A stretch of 64,000 nucleotides of DNA from Candidatus Dormiibacterota bacterium (GCA_003139695.1 PLJM01000017.1:186001-250000); one strand, 5' to 3'; shown: positions 53,350 to 61,962, counted from the first letter of the stretch. Program-made: numbers and translations. Notes: generated from the letters alone by a model not told the origin.

Positions 53350-54162
53350 TCACTCCATCGATCGCGTCCTGACGCCGACGTCCATGGACCCGGTCGCCGA
53401 GCCCACATAGATGCCACGGGTCGGCGCAGCGTCGCTGTAATCCCTGCCCACCGCCAGACGCACGTGGTTCTCCGAGGTGCGCACCGGGTGCGTGGCGTCA
53501 AAACCGACCCAACCCCGACTTGGCACCCAGCCCTCCGCCCACGCATGAGACGCGCTCGAGGAGCCGCCCCCATCAGGCGAATGGATGTAACCGCTCACGT
53601 AACGAGCGGGCACCCCCATGGCCCTGGCGGCGGCGATGAACAGGTGGGCGAAGTCCTGGCACACGCCCGCGCGCAGCGCGAGCACCTCATCGACTGCGCT
53701 GTACACGTCGGTCACTGCGCGGTCGTATGTGAACTCGCGGCTGATGGTCACCGTCAACGCATCAAGTGCCTCTTCCACATCGAGGCCGGAGCGCGGATCA
53801 GCAATCGGGAAGCGGGCCGCCAGCTCGCGCACGCCGTCCACGTCCTTCACAGGAGAGCGGAAGCGAAGGAAGTCGTGCACCAGCTCCTCGCCGGCGTCCT
53901 TGTCAGGCTCGAGCCCGGTCTCGACGACAGATCTGCTGGTGACGATCAGCCGCGTGTGCGGGCGCACAAGGTTGAAGTAATGCACGTGGTTGCCGTAGCC
54001 ATCCAGATACGAACGCGGCTTGATTCCAGAGCTGACGTCCAGGTCGAACTCCAGGCAGCGCTGCCCGTTGCCGTCCATTGGACGCAAGCGCACCTCCATG
54101 ACCGTTTCCGCAATCGGGCCGGAGTATTTGTAACGAGTGCTGTGAACTATCTCGAGCTTCAC
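53350..54162 (-). CDS. Transglutaminase-like cysteine peptidase (cluster protein 1)
   Basis: This 270-residue protein has an N-terminal beta domain (KLEIVHSTRYKYSGPIAETVMEVRLRP) followed by a transglutaminase core. The catalytic triad can be read as Cys in AGVCQDFAHLF, His in SSASHAWAEGWVPSRGW and Asp in VGFDATHPV. Such bacterial proteins are peptidases or amide transferases. GTG 54162 overlaps the alpha-E stop as GTGA. It is the last gene of the operon ATP-grasp, alpha-E, transglutaminase. Confidence 0.9.
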   Translation of the reverse strand: MKLEIVHSTRYKYSGPIAETVMEVRLRPMDGNGQRCLEFDLDVSSGIKPRSYLDGYGNHVHYFNLVRPHTRLIVTSRSVVETGLEPDKDAGEELVHDFLRFRSPVKDVDGVRELAARFPIADPRSGLDVEEALDALTVTISREFTYDRAVTDVYSAVDEVLALRAGVCQDFAHLFIAAARAMGVPARYVSGYIHSPDGGGSSSASHAWAEGWVPSRGWVGFDATHPVRTSENHVRLAVGRDYSDAAPTRGIYVGSATGSMDVGVRTRSME

Positions 54163-55109
54163 TGCTGCTGTTGTTGGGGCATCGCCCTTTCCTCGTCGCC
54201 GACCACGTTGCTCGGAACCTTGCTTGGATGGAAGTAAGCCTCGCGCATGGCCAGCTCGAGCTGCCGCAACATGCTTCTGCACTCGGTCTCGAACTCTCGT
54301 GGCTCGTCGGCGACCGCAGCCGCGGTCGTATCCATGAACATCCCGTGCAACTTCGAGAGCAGGCGCTTGGGCTTCGAACGCCGACCGGGTCCGTCGATCC
54401 TTGACACCGAGTCGAGGGCGACCTGGGCCGAAAAGCGCGCCGATCGCGGCAGCGTCTGGTCGAGCAAAAGGCATTCGATCACGCGGTCGGGTGTGACGCC
54501 GCCGGAGTAGCGCGACTGGTACGACTCGAACGCAAAACAGGATTTGAGGACCGCGGACCATTCGAGGGCGTCCTCCGGCGCGTCAGCCAGCTCCGCGGAC
54601 TTTCTGGTCACGATCGCCGTGACGTTGGCCGTGCGCTCGAGGAACTTCCCAAGACGGACGAAGTCGCGCGCCTCGTCGTGCTGCATCGTGTCCATGAGCA
54701 GGCCATCGACCAAACGGATCGTGAGCTGCACATCGGTGAGGAACGGATATAGGTCAGGCTGCCACGTGGGCTTTTGAACGCGCCAGTGCAGCGCGTTCAC
54801 CTGCTCGTAGAGCTCGCTGGGCAGCGAGGGCCGCACCGCCTGTGCCGCCAGGCGTGCAGCGGCAACGCTCGCCCGTACCGACGGCCCCAACGTTCCCGTG
54901 ATGACCACCTCGACCGCCTGGTCACGTCGGCTCGTGTCGCCGCCCGGCCAGCCGGCCAGGTCCATGAACCGAGTCCAGAACTCCGGACCGGGTTCATCCG
55001 TCCGGTCCAGGGACAGCGCCACGTGCACACCCAGGATCCGAGCTAGGTGGTCGGCTCGCTCCAGGTGTCTGCCCAGCAATGTCAGCGACGTTGCCGCCCG
55101 GCTAAGCAT
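54159..55109 (-). CDS. Alpha-E domain protein (DUF403)
   Basis: This 316-residue, almost entirely helical protein of the alpha-E (DUF403) family opens with MLSRAATSLTLLGRHLERADHLARILGVH and has a conserved FVRLGKFLERTANVTAIV near the middle. The family has no known activity. It is nearly always encoded with circularly permuted ATP-grasp and transglutaminase genes, as here, and has been proposed to serve peptide or amide-bond formation. ATG 55109 overlaps the ATP-grasp stop by 8 bases. Confidence 0.92.
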   Translation of the reverse strand: MLSRAATSLTLLGRHLERADHLARILGVHVALSLDRTDEPGPEFWTRFMDLAGWPGGDTSRRDQAVEVVITGTLGPSVRASVAAARLAAQAVRPSLPSELYEQVNALHWRVQKPTWQPDLYPFLTDVQLTIRLVDGLLMDTMQHDEARDFVRLGKFLERTANVTAIVTRKSAELADAPEDALEWSAVLKSCFAFESYQSRYSGGVTPDRVIECLLLDQTLPRSARFSAQVALDSVSRIDGPGRRSKPKRLLSKLHGMFMDTTAAAVADEPREFETECRSMLRQLELAMREAYFHPSKVPSNVVGDEERAMPQQQQQ

Positions 55110-56571
55110 CCGCTCCCTCACCGTCGTCGGCCATGACCCACGTATCACGGCTGCCGCCGCCTTGCGAGCTGTTGACTATGAGGGAACCGTCCTTGAGAGC
55201 GACGCGCGTCAAGCCGCCCGGCGCGACGTAGATCTCAGGGCCGGTGAGCACGAATGGACGCAGGTCCTGGTGGGCACGTCGCAACCGGCCGTGGTCGAAG
55301 ACGGGCTGCACCGACAGCGCGAGAATCGGTTGCGCGATGAACCTTCGCGGCCGCGCCTCGATGTGCCGTCGGAACTCCTCGCGCTGCTCCTTGGTCGATT
55401 CCGAGCCGATCAGCATCCCGTAGCCGCCCGATGAGTCGACGGTCTTGACTACCAGCTCTTCCAGGTGCTCGAGCACGAAACGGCGGTCCGTATCGATCGC
55501 GCACAGGTACGTCGGCACGTTGGGGAGAATGGGTTCCTCGTCGAGGTAGTACTTGATGATCTTTGGCACAAGCGCATAGACAGCCTTGTCGTCGGCGACG
55601 CCGTTGCCGAGGGCGTTGGCGATGGCGACGTTGCCCGCCCTGTACGCATTGACGAGCCCGGCGACTCCCACGAGGGACTCCTGCCGTCCGAAGATAGGGT
55701 CCAGCCAATCGTCGTCCAGACGCCGGTAGATGACGTGCACCGGCTTGAGGCCGCGAGTGGTGCGCATAAACACGTGGTCCTGGTCGACGACCAGGTCCGT
55801 GCCCTCGACGAGCTCGATGCCCATCTGCTTGGCGAGGTACAGGTGCTCGTAATAAGCGGAGTTGCTGATGCCAGGCGTGAGCAGCACCACCGTCGGGTCG
55901 TCGACGCCCTCGGGCGCGAGCCATCGTAGGTGGCGCAGCAGCTCGTGAACGTAGCCTTCGACCGGCCGCACGGGATACCCGGCAAACAGGTCAGGCAGCA
56001 CCCGCTTCATGACGTACCGGTTGGCCAGCACGTAGGACACGCCCGAGGGTGTCCGCAGGTTGTCCTCCAGAACGTAGAAATCGCCTTTGCCGTCCCGCAC
56101 GAGGTCGACGCCGGCGATGTGGCAGTGGATTCCGTGGGGCACCGCAAGACCTTCGATCTCCCTCAAGTACTGAGGGCTGGAGAGCACGGTCTCGGGCGGG
56201 ACGGCCCCCTGGTGAAGGATCAGCTTGCGGCCGTAGACGTCGTCCAGGAAGAGATTCAAGGCCGCCAGACGCTGCTTCAGACCCGCCTCAAGGCGTCGCC
56301 AGGTCTGGGCCGAGATCACCCTCGGGATGATGTCGAAGGGAAAGACTTTGTCGGTCCCCAGGGCGTCCGGATACACAGCGAAGGTGATGCCGTGGTTTCG
56401 GAACATCTGCATCGCCAGGTCGTGGCGGCGGGAAAGCTCCTTCGCCCCGAGCCGGTTCAGCTGGTCGTACAGCATGCGGTAGCCAGGCCTGGGTTGGCCC
56501 GAAGGCGCAAGCATTTCGTCATAGAACCCGTTGGACTGGTAGTTGACACCAAGGGATTCGCTGGGGGCCAC
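55102..56571 (-). CDS. Circularly permuted ATP-grasp ligase
   Basis: This 489-residue protein of the circularly permuted ATP-grasp type 2 family is a predicted amidoligase joining a carboxylate to an amine at the cost of ATP. It shows HGIHCHIAGVDLVRDGKGDFYVLEDNLRTPSGVSYVLANR and VVKTVDSSGGYGMLIG, with candidate ATP/Mg-binding Lys, Asp and Asn residues, and ends with VNSSQGGGSRDTWV. GTG 56571 starts it; the second transglutaminase gene starts 22 bases away on the opposite strand. Substrates are unknown. Confidence 0.9.
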   Translation of the reverse strand: MAPSESLGVNYQSNGFYDEMLAPSGQPRPGYRMLYDQLNRLGAKELSRRHDLAMQMFRNHGITFAVYPDALGTDKVFPFDIIPRVISAQTWRRLEAGLKQRLAALNLFLDDVYGRKLILHQGAVPPETVLSSPQYLREIEGLAVPHGIHCHIAGVDLVRDGKGDFYVLEDNLRTPSGVSYVLANRYVMKRVLPDLFAGYPVRPVEGYVHELLRHLRWLAPEGVDDPTVVLLTPGISNSAYYEHLYLAKQMGIELVEGTDLVVDQDHVFMRTTRGLKPVHVIYRRLDDDWLDPIFGRQESLVGVAGLVNAYRAGNVAIANALGNGVADDKAVYALVPKIIKYYLDEEPILPNVPTYLCAIDTDRRFVLEHLEELVVKTVDSSGGYGMLIGSESTKEQREEFRRHIEARPRRFIAQPILALSVQPVFDHGRLRRAHQDLRPFVLTGPEIYVAPGGLTRVALKDGSLIVNSSQGGGSRDTWVMADDGEGADA

Positions 56572-56592
56572 CGCTATAGTGTCGGCGCACCG

Positions 56593-57420
56593 ATGTCAGG
56601 GAACACGATCAACTTGCGGGTCGGCTGTGAGTTTGCTTACGACGTGAGCGCCCCGACCACGGTGACCGTCCAGGTCCGGCCGCGCTCGGATGCCAGCCAC
56701 AAGCTGGTCAGCGAGACGTGGTCGACGACGCCCCCTTTGCCGGTCGACGAGTACTCAGACGTGTACGGCAATCCCGTAAAACGGCTTGTCATGCCCACCG
56801 GTGATCTGCTCCTGCGCTACGACGCCATCTGCGCCGTCCCGGATGAGCCCGACCCGGACGGGATGGGGGCAGAGCAGCTTCCAGTGGAGCAGTTGCCAGG
56901 CCAGCTTCTGCACTTCACACTGCCCAGCCGGTACTGCCTCTCGGACGAGCTGATGAGCATGGCCTGGGAGCTGTTCGGTCAGACGCCGCCAGGTGGCGCG
57001 CGAGTGCAAGCGATCTGCGACTGGGTTCACGACAACATCAAGTTCAAGTACGGCACGAGTAATCCGCTGACCACGGCGGTCGACGTCTACAACAACCGTA
57101 TCGGCGTCTGTCGCGACTTCGCCCACCTCGCGATCTCCTTCTGCCGCGCGATGAACATCCCGGCGCGGTACGTGTTCGGCTACCTCCCAGACCTGTATGT
57201 GCCGCTCGACCCGAACCCGATGGACTTCGCGGCCTGGATGGAGGTCTACCTTGGCGATCGCTGGTGGACGTTCGATCCGCGTAACAACACGCGGCGTGTC
57301 GGACGGGTGCTCATTGGAAGGGGCCGCGACGCCCTGGACGTGGCCATGCTGACCACCTTCGGACCCGCCACCTTCCGCTCGATGACCGTCTGGGCCGACG
57401 TGGCAGCGGAGGCCGCGTGA
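56593..57420 (+). CDS. Transglutaminase-fold protein lacking the usual His (cluster protein 2)
   Basis: This 275-residue transglutaminase-fold protein has an N-terminal beta domain (NLRVGCEFAYDVSAPTTVTVQVRPR), the nucleophile region IGVCRDFAHLAISFCR and the Asp in WWTFDPRNNTR. The position that is His in HAW of classical members reads DFAAWMEVYLG, so Ala replaces His. I recall Ser at this site in relatives, so this may be a subfamily trait and the protein may be non-catalytic or use a different base. Its GTGA end overlaps the next gene. Confidence 0.87.
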   Translation: MSGNTINLRVGCEFAYDVSAPTTVTVQVRPRSDASHKLVSETWSTTPPLPVDEYSDVYGNPVKRLVMPTGDLLLRYDAICAVPDEPDPDGMGAEQLPVEQLPGQLLHFTLPSRYCLSDELMSMAWELFGQTPPGGARVQAICDWVHDNIKFKYGTSNPLTTAVDVYNNRIGVCRDFAHLAISFCRAMNIPARYVFGYLPDLYVPLDPNPMDFAAWMEVYLGDRWWTFDPRNNTRRVGRVLIGRGRDALDVAMLTTFGPATFRSMTVWADVAAEAA

Positions 57421-58292
57421 TTCCGCTCCCAGGCGCCCCCATCGACTGGTCGTCCGCCCGCAAGGCGTCATACGAGATCACCCAGAGCTTTCGCTACGAG
57501 TACCCCGCACCGATTCGGGATCTCAGCCACCGGCTCGTCGTCATCCCGCCGGAGCGGTTTGGCGACCAGCGGCGGCTCCGCCACAGGGTGTCGGCCGGAG
57601 TCGACGGAGTGCGGTTCGAGAACCAGCAGGATCGGTTCGGCAACGTGATCGTCAATGCCTTTGCCCCGCGCGTGAGCACGGCCATCGAGTTTCTCGCCGA
57701 AGTCACCGTCGAGCGCAGCTCGCACCAGCCGAACCGCTTGCCCGCCGGCTGGGCGATGCAGAGTTACCTCTTCGAGCCAACTCCGCTCACTACCGCTGAT
57801 GCCCGGATAGAAAGGGCGGCCGACGAACTCGCTGAATCCGCTGATTGGGGCCTGCCTCTTGCCGACCGGATCAACGACTGGGTTTACCAGTCCATGCACT
57901 ACAAGGGCGGCATCACCGGCGTGCGCACCACTGCCGCCGAGGCGCTCGCCCAGGGTTATGGGGTCTGCCAGGACTATGCCCACATCATGCTTGCCGCCTG
58001 CCGCTCCGCCGAGCTGCCTGCCCGTTATGTCTCCGGGCACCTTGTCGGGCAGGGCGGAACGCATGCGTGGGTGGAGGTCGTCCTGCCGGTGGGCGATGGC
58101 AGCGGAGATGCCATCGCGTGGACGTTCGATCCCACTCATGCCAGCAGGGGCGGCCTGGACTACGTGACGATCGCGGTCGGAGCCGATTATTCGGACGTGG
58201 CGCCGACATCCGGGTCTTACATCTCGCGCGTGGCCGGCCGCCTGGTGACGCACAAGCGGGTAACCCTCACCGACGTGGAGTACGCGATCTAA
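57417..58292 (+). CDS. Transglutaminase-like cysteine peptidase (cluster protein 3)
   Basis: This 291-residue protein has a beta domain (YEITQSFRYEYPAPIRDLSHRLVVIPP) and a transglutaminase core with an intact triad: Cys in GVCQDYAHIML, His in GGTHAWVEVVLPVG, Asp in WTFDPTHAS. A GTG start overlaps the preceding stop as GTGA, so it is coupled to the His-less protein. An inactive/active pair is a plausible arrangement. Repeat copy 3 begins 4 bases after its stop. Confidence 0.89.
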   Translation: MIPLPGAPIDWSSARKASYEITQSFRYEYPAPIRDLSHRLVVIPPERFGDQRRLRHRVSAGVDGVRFENQQDRFGNVIVNAFAPRVSTAIEFLAEVTVERSSHQPNRLPAGWAMQSYLFEPTPLTTADARIERAADELAESADWGLPLADRINDWVYQSMHYKGGITGVRTTAAEALAQGYGVCQDYAHIMLAACRSAELPARYVSGHLVGQGGTHAWVEVVLPVGDGSGDAIAWTFDPTHASRGGLDYVTIAVGADYSDVAPTSGSYISRVAGRLVTHKRVTLTDVEYAI

Positions 58293-58296
58293 ATAT

Positions 58297-58459
58297 GAGA
58301 AAGGACCAGTCGGTCCTCTCTCATCGCCAGGCGCTTCGCGCGTGGCTGCTCTCTCTCCCGGGATTGGATCAAATTACGAACTAGTTCTTCCCTGCCACGT
58401 CGGGTGACAACAAGACAAAGTCATGGCCGGGGGGACCCGGCCAACCCTGCCACGCTAGC
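58297..58459 (+). repeat. Dispersed structured intergenic repeat, copy 3
   Basis: This lies just after the transglutaminase stop and in front of a convergent HExxH gene. It contains the opening hairpin (GAGAAAGGACC/GGTCCTCTCTC), CAGGCGCTTCGCGCGTGGCTGCTCTC, ATTGGATCAAATTACGAACTAG (shared in part with copy 2), and the terminal block ACAAAGTCATGGCC, GC-rich hairpin, CCAACCCTGCCACGCTAGC, the last nearly identical to copy 1. Paired changes in the stems (GCGC..GCGC here against GCGGC..GCCGC in copy 2) argue that structure is conserved. Confidence 0.8.
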
Positions 58460-58548
58460 TCGAGGTTGGCTCGGCTATGCCCGGTTGCGATTTAGAGCTT
58501 GAGTCTTATCTAATCCATTCCATACAACAGGCTTATATATCGCTACAT

Positions 58549-58593
58549 ATGGGCCGGCCGAGGATTCTCATCGTCGATGACGACTGCGCGCAG
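58549..58593 (+). pseudogene. Possible remnant of a response-regulator start
   Basis: An ATG opens MGRPRILIVDDDCAQ, which matches the first strand and acidic pocket of a CheY-like receiver domain (RILIVDDD). The frame then continues without receiver features and stops by 58689. It sits after an AT-rich stretch (58490-58550) that is atypical for this chromosome and could hold an old promoter. The rest of the 310-base gap between genes is taken up by repeat copy 3. This may be a truncated gene or coincidence. Confidence 0.35.
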
Positions 58594-58601
58594 CCTTTTC
58601 G

Positions 58602-59105
58602 TCAGCCTACTCGAGCCCGACTGCGAGTACTGGTGGCTGACGTCCGGCGTCGCCTGAGCGCTTCGTCGGCGTCAGCTGTCGTCACCTGAGGGCGCCGGAA
58701 GTTTCGCAGCGCGAACCTGTCGCACGCGGTCTCGGCTGAGGATCGCTTGCCGAGCGCCTCGTAAAGGTACCAGTGCATCCACTCATGGCAGTAAAGGAAC
58801 CGGAGAACTTCTCGCCTGAGCCGGAAAGACACCGTCTCGGACGCCCACGCAAAGCGCATTCCGGGCCCGCGCTTGCGCCGCGCGGCGAAGATGACAGGCT
58901 CCTTGAAAGGCCGGAAAGGCACTGGTACCTGGAGCACGATCCGGTGCTCCTCGAACTCGCATCGGGCGGCGAGATGCGGTCGCGTGCGGTAGCGGAGCGG
59001 CTTGACGACGACCTCGTAGTCCCCGGCACGGGGAAGCCCATCGAGGATGCGCCTCGCTTCGGCGTCTGACAGGCCCGTCAACTCGCTCTGGACGACCATT
59101 GCCAA
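58602..59105 (-). CDS. HExxH metallopeptidase-like protein
   Basis: This 167-residue protein has HEWMH at residues 107-111, in the hydrophobic context RFLYCHEWMHWYLYE, followed 14 residues later by Glu125 in SSAETACDRFA. This is a zincin-like arrangement (HExxH plus a downstream Glu). The N-terminal part is basic and beta-rich (VVKPLRYRTRPHLAARCEFEEHRIVLQV). I do not recognise a named family. It is convergent with the transglutaminase genes across repeat copy 3 and divergent from a peptide-binding lipoprotein, so a peptide-related role is conceivable. Confidence 0.7.
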   Translation of the reverse strand: MAMVVQSELTGLSDAEARRILDGLPRAGDYEVVVKPLRYRTRPHLAARCEFEEHRIVLQVPVPFRPFKEPVIFAARRKRGPGMRFAWASETVSFRLRREVLRFLYCHEWMHWYLYEALGKRSSAETACDRFALRNFRRPQVTTADADEALRRRRTSATSTRSRARVG

Positions 59106-59149
59106 AGATTATGCGAGGCATCCCTGGCTGCCAAGATGCCCATGTGCGC

Positions 59150-60826
59150 ATGAGGCGGGTTGGTTGGGTCGTCGCTTGGTTCGCGTCCCTGACCCTGGCG
59201 CTCGGGGCCTGTGTTGGGTGCACGACGTCCGGTCCCACGCCATCGAAGCCGGTGACGGGCGGCTCCGTGACGATCGCCAACGAGACGGGTGCACTTTGGC
59301 AATGCGATTTCAACCCGTATAAGTCGCCAATGAACGGCCAGTCGTTCGGCATTCTTTACGAACCGCTGGTTTACGACAACCTTCTCAACGACACGAGGAC
59401 ACCATGGCTCGCCAATGATTACTCGTGGAGCGCCGACGCGAGGACGCTCACCTTCACCATCCGCCATGGGGTGCAATGGAGCGACGGTCAGGCGTTCACT
59501 GCAGCCGACGTTGTGTTCACGTTCAATCTCTTGAACGAACACCCGGAACTTGATCTAATGTCGGACTGGCGGGTGCTGTCCAGCGTCAAGCAAGAGGGCG
59601 CGGACAAGGTGATCATGGCCTTCAGGCAGCCTGCTGTGCCGAGCTTCTACCAGGTCGCCAGCCAGACCCCGATAGTTCCGCAACACATCTGGTCCGGCTA
59701 CGCGACACCCGCGACACAGGTGGTCAAAGCTCCGGTCGGTACCGGGCCTTTCACGATGAGCGAGTGCACAGGGCAGAACATCAGATACAGCCGGAACCCG
59801 ACCTACTGGCAGAAAGGGGTGCCATATCTCGACACAGTCAACTACCCGGCTTTCGTCGACAACGATCCGGCGAACCTGTCCGTGGCGACAGGCCAGGCGC
59901 AGTGGGGCGGCCAGTTCATCCCCAACATCGACACCTATTACGGTGCGAGGGACCCTACACACAACAAGTACTGGTTCCCGCCGATCAACAACATCAACAT
60001 CTGGTTCAACGTCAAGAGGTCGCCATTTAACAACAAGCTGGTGCGTCAGGCCTTTGCGTATGCAATCGACCGTGGCAGCGTCTCCCGGATAGGCGAGTAC
60101 GGCTACGAGCCGCCCGGCAACCAGACCGGCGTCCTGTCGCCCACCTTCGACAGCTGGATCGACCATGGGCAGGCGGCGAAGTACAACTACAAATTCGATC
60201 AGGCGAAGGCCGCCGGCCTCCTACAGCAGGCGGGCTATACGAAGGGCAGCTCTGGGATCTACCAGGACTCGTCTGGCAAGAAGCTTTCGTTCTCAATCAT
60301 CGACCTCGCCGGCTACACGGACTGGGTCGCGTCGGTGCAGGCGATCCAGGACAACCTCAAGCAGCTCGGCATCGAGCTAAAGGCTCAAAACCTCGACAGC
60401 AGCACGTATTTCGACAAGCTCTTCACCGGTAACTTCGACCTTGCGTACGGCTCGCTCAACACATCTCCCGGGCCGACGCCTTACTACGAGCTTCGCAACA
60501 CACTGGACAGCGCGACCACGGCCGCGCTCGGAGCCACGGCGGCAGGTGACTATGGCCGGTACAACAACCCCGCAGCTGACACCCTGTTCGACCAGTTCGG
60601 CGCCACCACCGACTCCGGCAAGCAGCACGACCTGATCGAGCAGGTCGAGGCGATCATGCTGGAGGACGTTCCGGTCATCCCGATCACGGAGGGCGTGGCC
60701 TGGTACGAGTATTCGACTCTGGATTTAGGCGGTTGGCCAACCGCGGCGGATCCATATGCGGCCCCGGCACCCTGGAACCTGCCCGACTGGGAGGTGGTGC
60801 TCATCCACCTCCACAAGACGCGCTAG
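59150..60826 (+). CDS. Peptide-type ABC substrate-binding lipoprotein (SBP_bac_5)
   Basis: This 558-residue extracellular solute-binding protein has a lipoprotein signal (VAWFASLTLALGAC, Cys as lipidation site). The DppA/OppA-like fold is shown by SDGQAFTAADVVFTFNLL, VVKAPVGTGPFTMSEC, VRQAFAYAIDRGSVSRIG and the C-terminal EQVEAIMLEDVPVIPITEG. It would bind di- or oligopeptides or another organic ligand. No permease or ATPase is adjacent, so it is an orphan or works with a distant transporter. ATG 59150 is preferred; GTG 59144 is possible. Confidence 0.87.
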   Translation: MRRVGWVVAWFASLTLALGACVGCTTSGPTPSKPVTGGSVTIANETGALWQCDFNPYKSPMNGQSFGILYEPLVYDNLLNDTRTPWLANDYSWSADARTLTFTIRHGVQWSDGQAFTAADVVFTFNLLNEHPELDLMSDWRVLSSVKQEGADKVIMAFRQPAVPSFYQVASQTPIVPQHIWSGYATPATQVVKAPVGTGPFTMSECTGQNIRYSRNPTYWQKGVPYLDTVNYPAFVDNDPANLSVATGQAQWGGQFIPNIDTYYGARDPTHNKYWFPPINNINIWFNVKRSPFNNKLVRQAFAYAIDRGSVSRIGEYGYEPPGNQTGVLSPTFDSWIDHGQAAKYNYKFDQAKAAGLLQQAGYTKGSSGIYQDSSGKKLSFSIIDLAGYTDWVASVQAIQDNLKQLGIELKAQNLDSSTYFDKLFTGNFDLAYGSLNTSPGPTPYYELRNTLDSATTAALGATAAGDYGRYNNPAADTLFDQFGATTDSGKQHDLIEQVEAIMLEDVPVIPITEGVAWYEYSTLDLGGWPTAADPYAAPAPWNLPDWEVVLIHLHKTR

Positions 60827-61551
60827 GCGGACCGCACCAGAAAGATGTCGAACTCGAGCAGCAGCGTCGAATCCACTGTGACGAAGGGCATCTGCGGAGG
60901 CGACACCCCGTAATCGGTCATCGAGATCGAGGTGCTGCCCGCGATCTCCGCCTTGCCGCCGACGAGTTGAGCCTTCGCCTTGATGGTTACGTCTTTGGTG
61001 ACACCGTGAATCGTCAGCTTGCCCGTGACGCTCACGTCAACCGCCTGGTTCGTAATCCCGCCGGGGACCGATGCTGACGTGGCGGCGAAAGTCGCGGTCG
61101 GAAACTGCTGCACGTCGAGCTGGCGATTGACGACGCCGTCCCGCTGTGTCACGTCTCGTCCGGCGACCGTGTCGACGCTGTGCAGGCTCGTGAGGTCTGC
61201 GGTGAATGTCAGCGAGCTCACCTGGTAACCAGTCGAGTCGCCGCTCACAGTCAGGCCACCGCTCACTGTCGATGTACGCGCCACCGCCTGGTGTTTGGAA
61301 GATTGGCCCACGAAGAGCTCGTTGATGCGGTAGCCCGCGAGCGAACCGGTGGTGACGGTCCAGCTGCCGGTCAGCGAGGCGGTCGCCGCTGGCGTCACCG
61401 TTGGACTCGTTGCTGCGATGGGGGTCGCGCTCAAACCGAGCTGCGCCGGCGCTGATCGAAGTCCGGAGAAGTAATAGACATAGCCGGCCCCACCAGCCAG
61501 GGCGACCACGGCCACGACGGCCCCGATGACGACCAGGCTCCGCGTCTTCAT
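60823..61551 (-). CDS. YceI-family lipid-binding protein, membrane-anchored
   Basis: This 242-residue protein has an N-terminal hydrophobic anchor (LVVIGAVVAVVALAGGAGYVYYF), a Thr/Ala-rich linker, then a YceI lipocalin-like domain (about 65-240; GSWTVTTGSLAGYRINEL, DLTSLHSVDTVAGRDVTQRDGVVNRQLDV, VTGKLTIHGVTKDVTI). YceI proteins bind isoprenoid lipids. It overlaps the convergent lipoprotein gene by 4 bases at the stops. Confidence 0.9.
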   Translation of the reverse strand: MKTRSLVVIGAVVAVVALAGGAGYVYYFSGLRSAPAQLGLSATPIAATSPTVTPAATASLTGSWTVTTGSLAGYRINELFVGQSSKHQAVARTSTVSGGLTVSGDSTGYQVSSLTFTADLTSLHSVDTVAGRDVTQRDGVVNRQLDVQQFPTATFAATSASVPGGITNQAVDVSVTGKLTIHGVTKDVTIKAKAQLVGGKAEIAGSTSISMTDYGVSPPQMPFVTVDSTLLLEFDIFLVRSA

Positions 61552-61651
61552 CTAAAGAGCATCGAGGTAACCTGGGTCATGTCGGAAGCATGGGAAATCA
61601 CCGTGGGAGGTCGCTGGGAAATCTCTGTGAGTCTGTTGTGAGGGCAATTTG

Positions 61652-61694
61652 ACCGCAAGGCGGGGCGGCGTTTCACCGGCCGCCGCCCTGCGGT
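61652..61694. terminator. Long GC-rich hairpin between two minus-strand genes
   Basis: ACCGCA..CGGGGCGGCG pairs with CGCCGCCCTGCGGT around a TTTCACCGGC loop, just past the stop of the 85-residue gene. There is no T-run on either strand; it may be a Rho-type or processing end. Confidence 0.45.
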
Positions 61695-61704
61695 GTAAGG
61701 ACGC

Positions 61705-61962
61705 CTAGGGGACTGTCGGGCGGATGCCGGCGTTTTCCTGAGCTTCACGCGCGGCGCTTTCGCCGGCCTCGTGGGCCGGGGTCTCATTGGATACGAATGG
61801 GGCGTTGGCTGCGGGTGTCGGCGTGGCGGCTGTGAGTGATGCGGTTGTGGCCGCGGCGGCGCCGATCGTCGTGGCCCCATACATGACTGCTCCGATCACG
61901 CCTCCTATCAGCATCGAGCCTGCAATTGCAGCCGCTGCCACTGTCTTTCGAACTCCGTTCAT
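61705..61962 (-). CDS. Small secreted or membrane-anchored Ala/Thr-rich protein
   Basis: This 85-residue protein has one hydrophobic segment (VAAAAIAGSMLIGGVIGAVMYGATTIG) followed by a low-complexity Ala/Thr/Pro tail. ATG 61962 is preferred since AAGGAG lies 8 bases upstream. There are no recognisable domains and the function is unknown. Codon bias and the good ribosome site support it as real. Confidence 0.6.
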   Translation of the reverse strand: MNGVRKTVAAAAIAGSMLIGGVIGAVMYGATTIGAAAATTASLTAATPTPAANAPFVSNETPAHEAGESAAREAQENAGIRPTVP

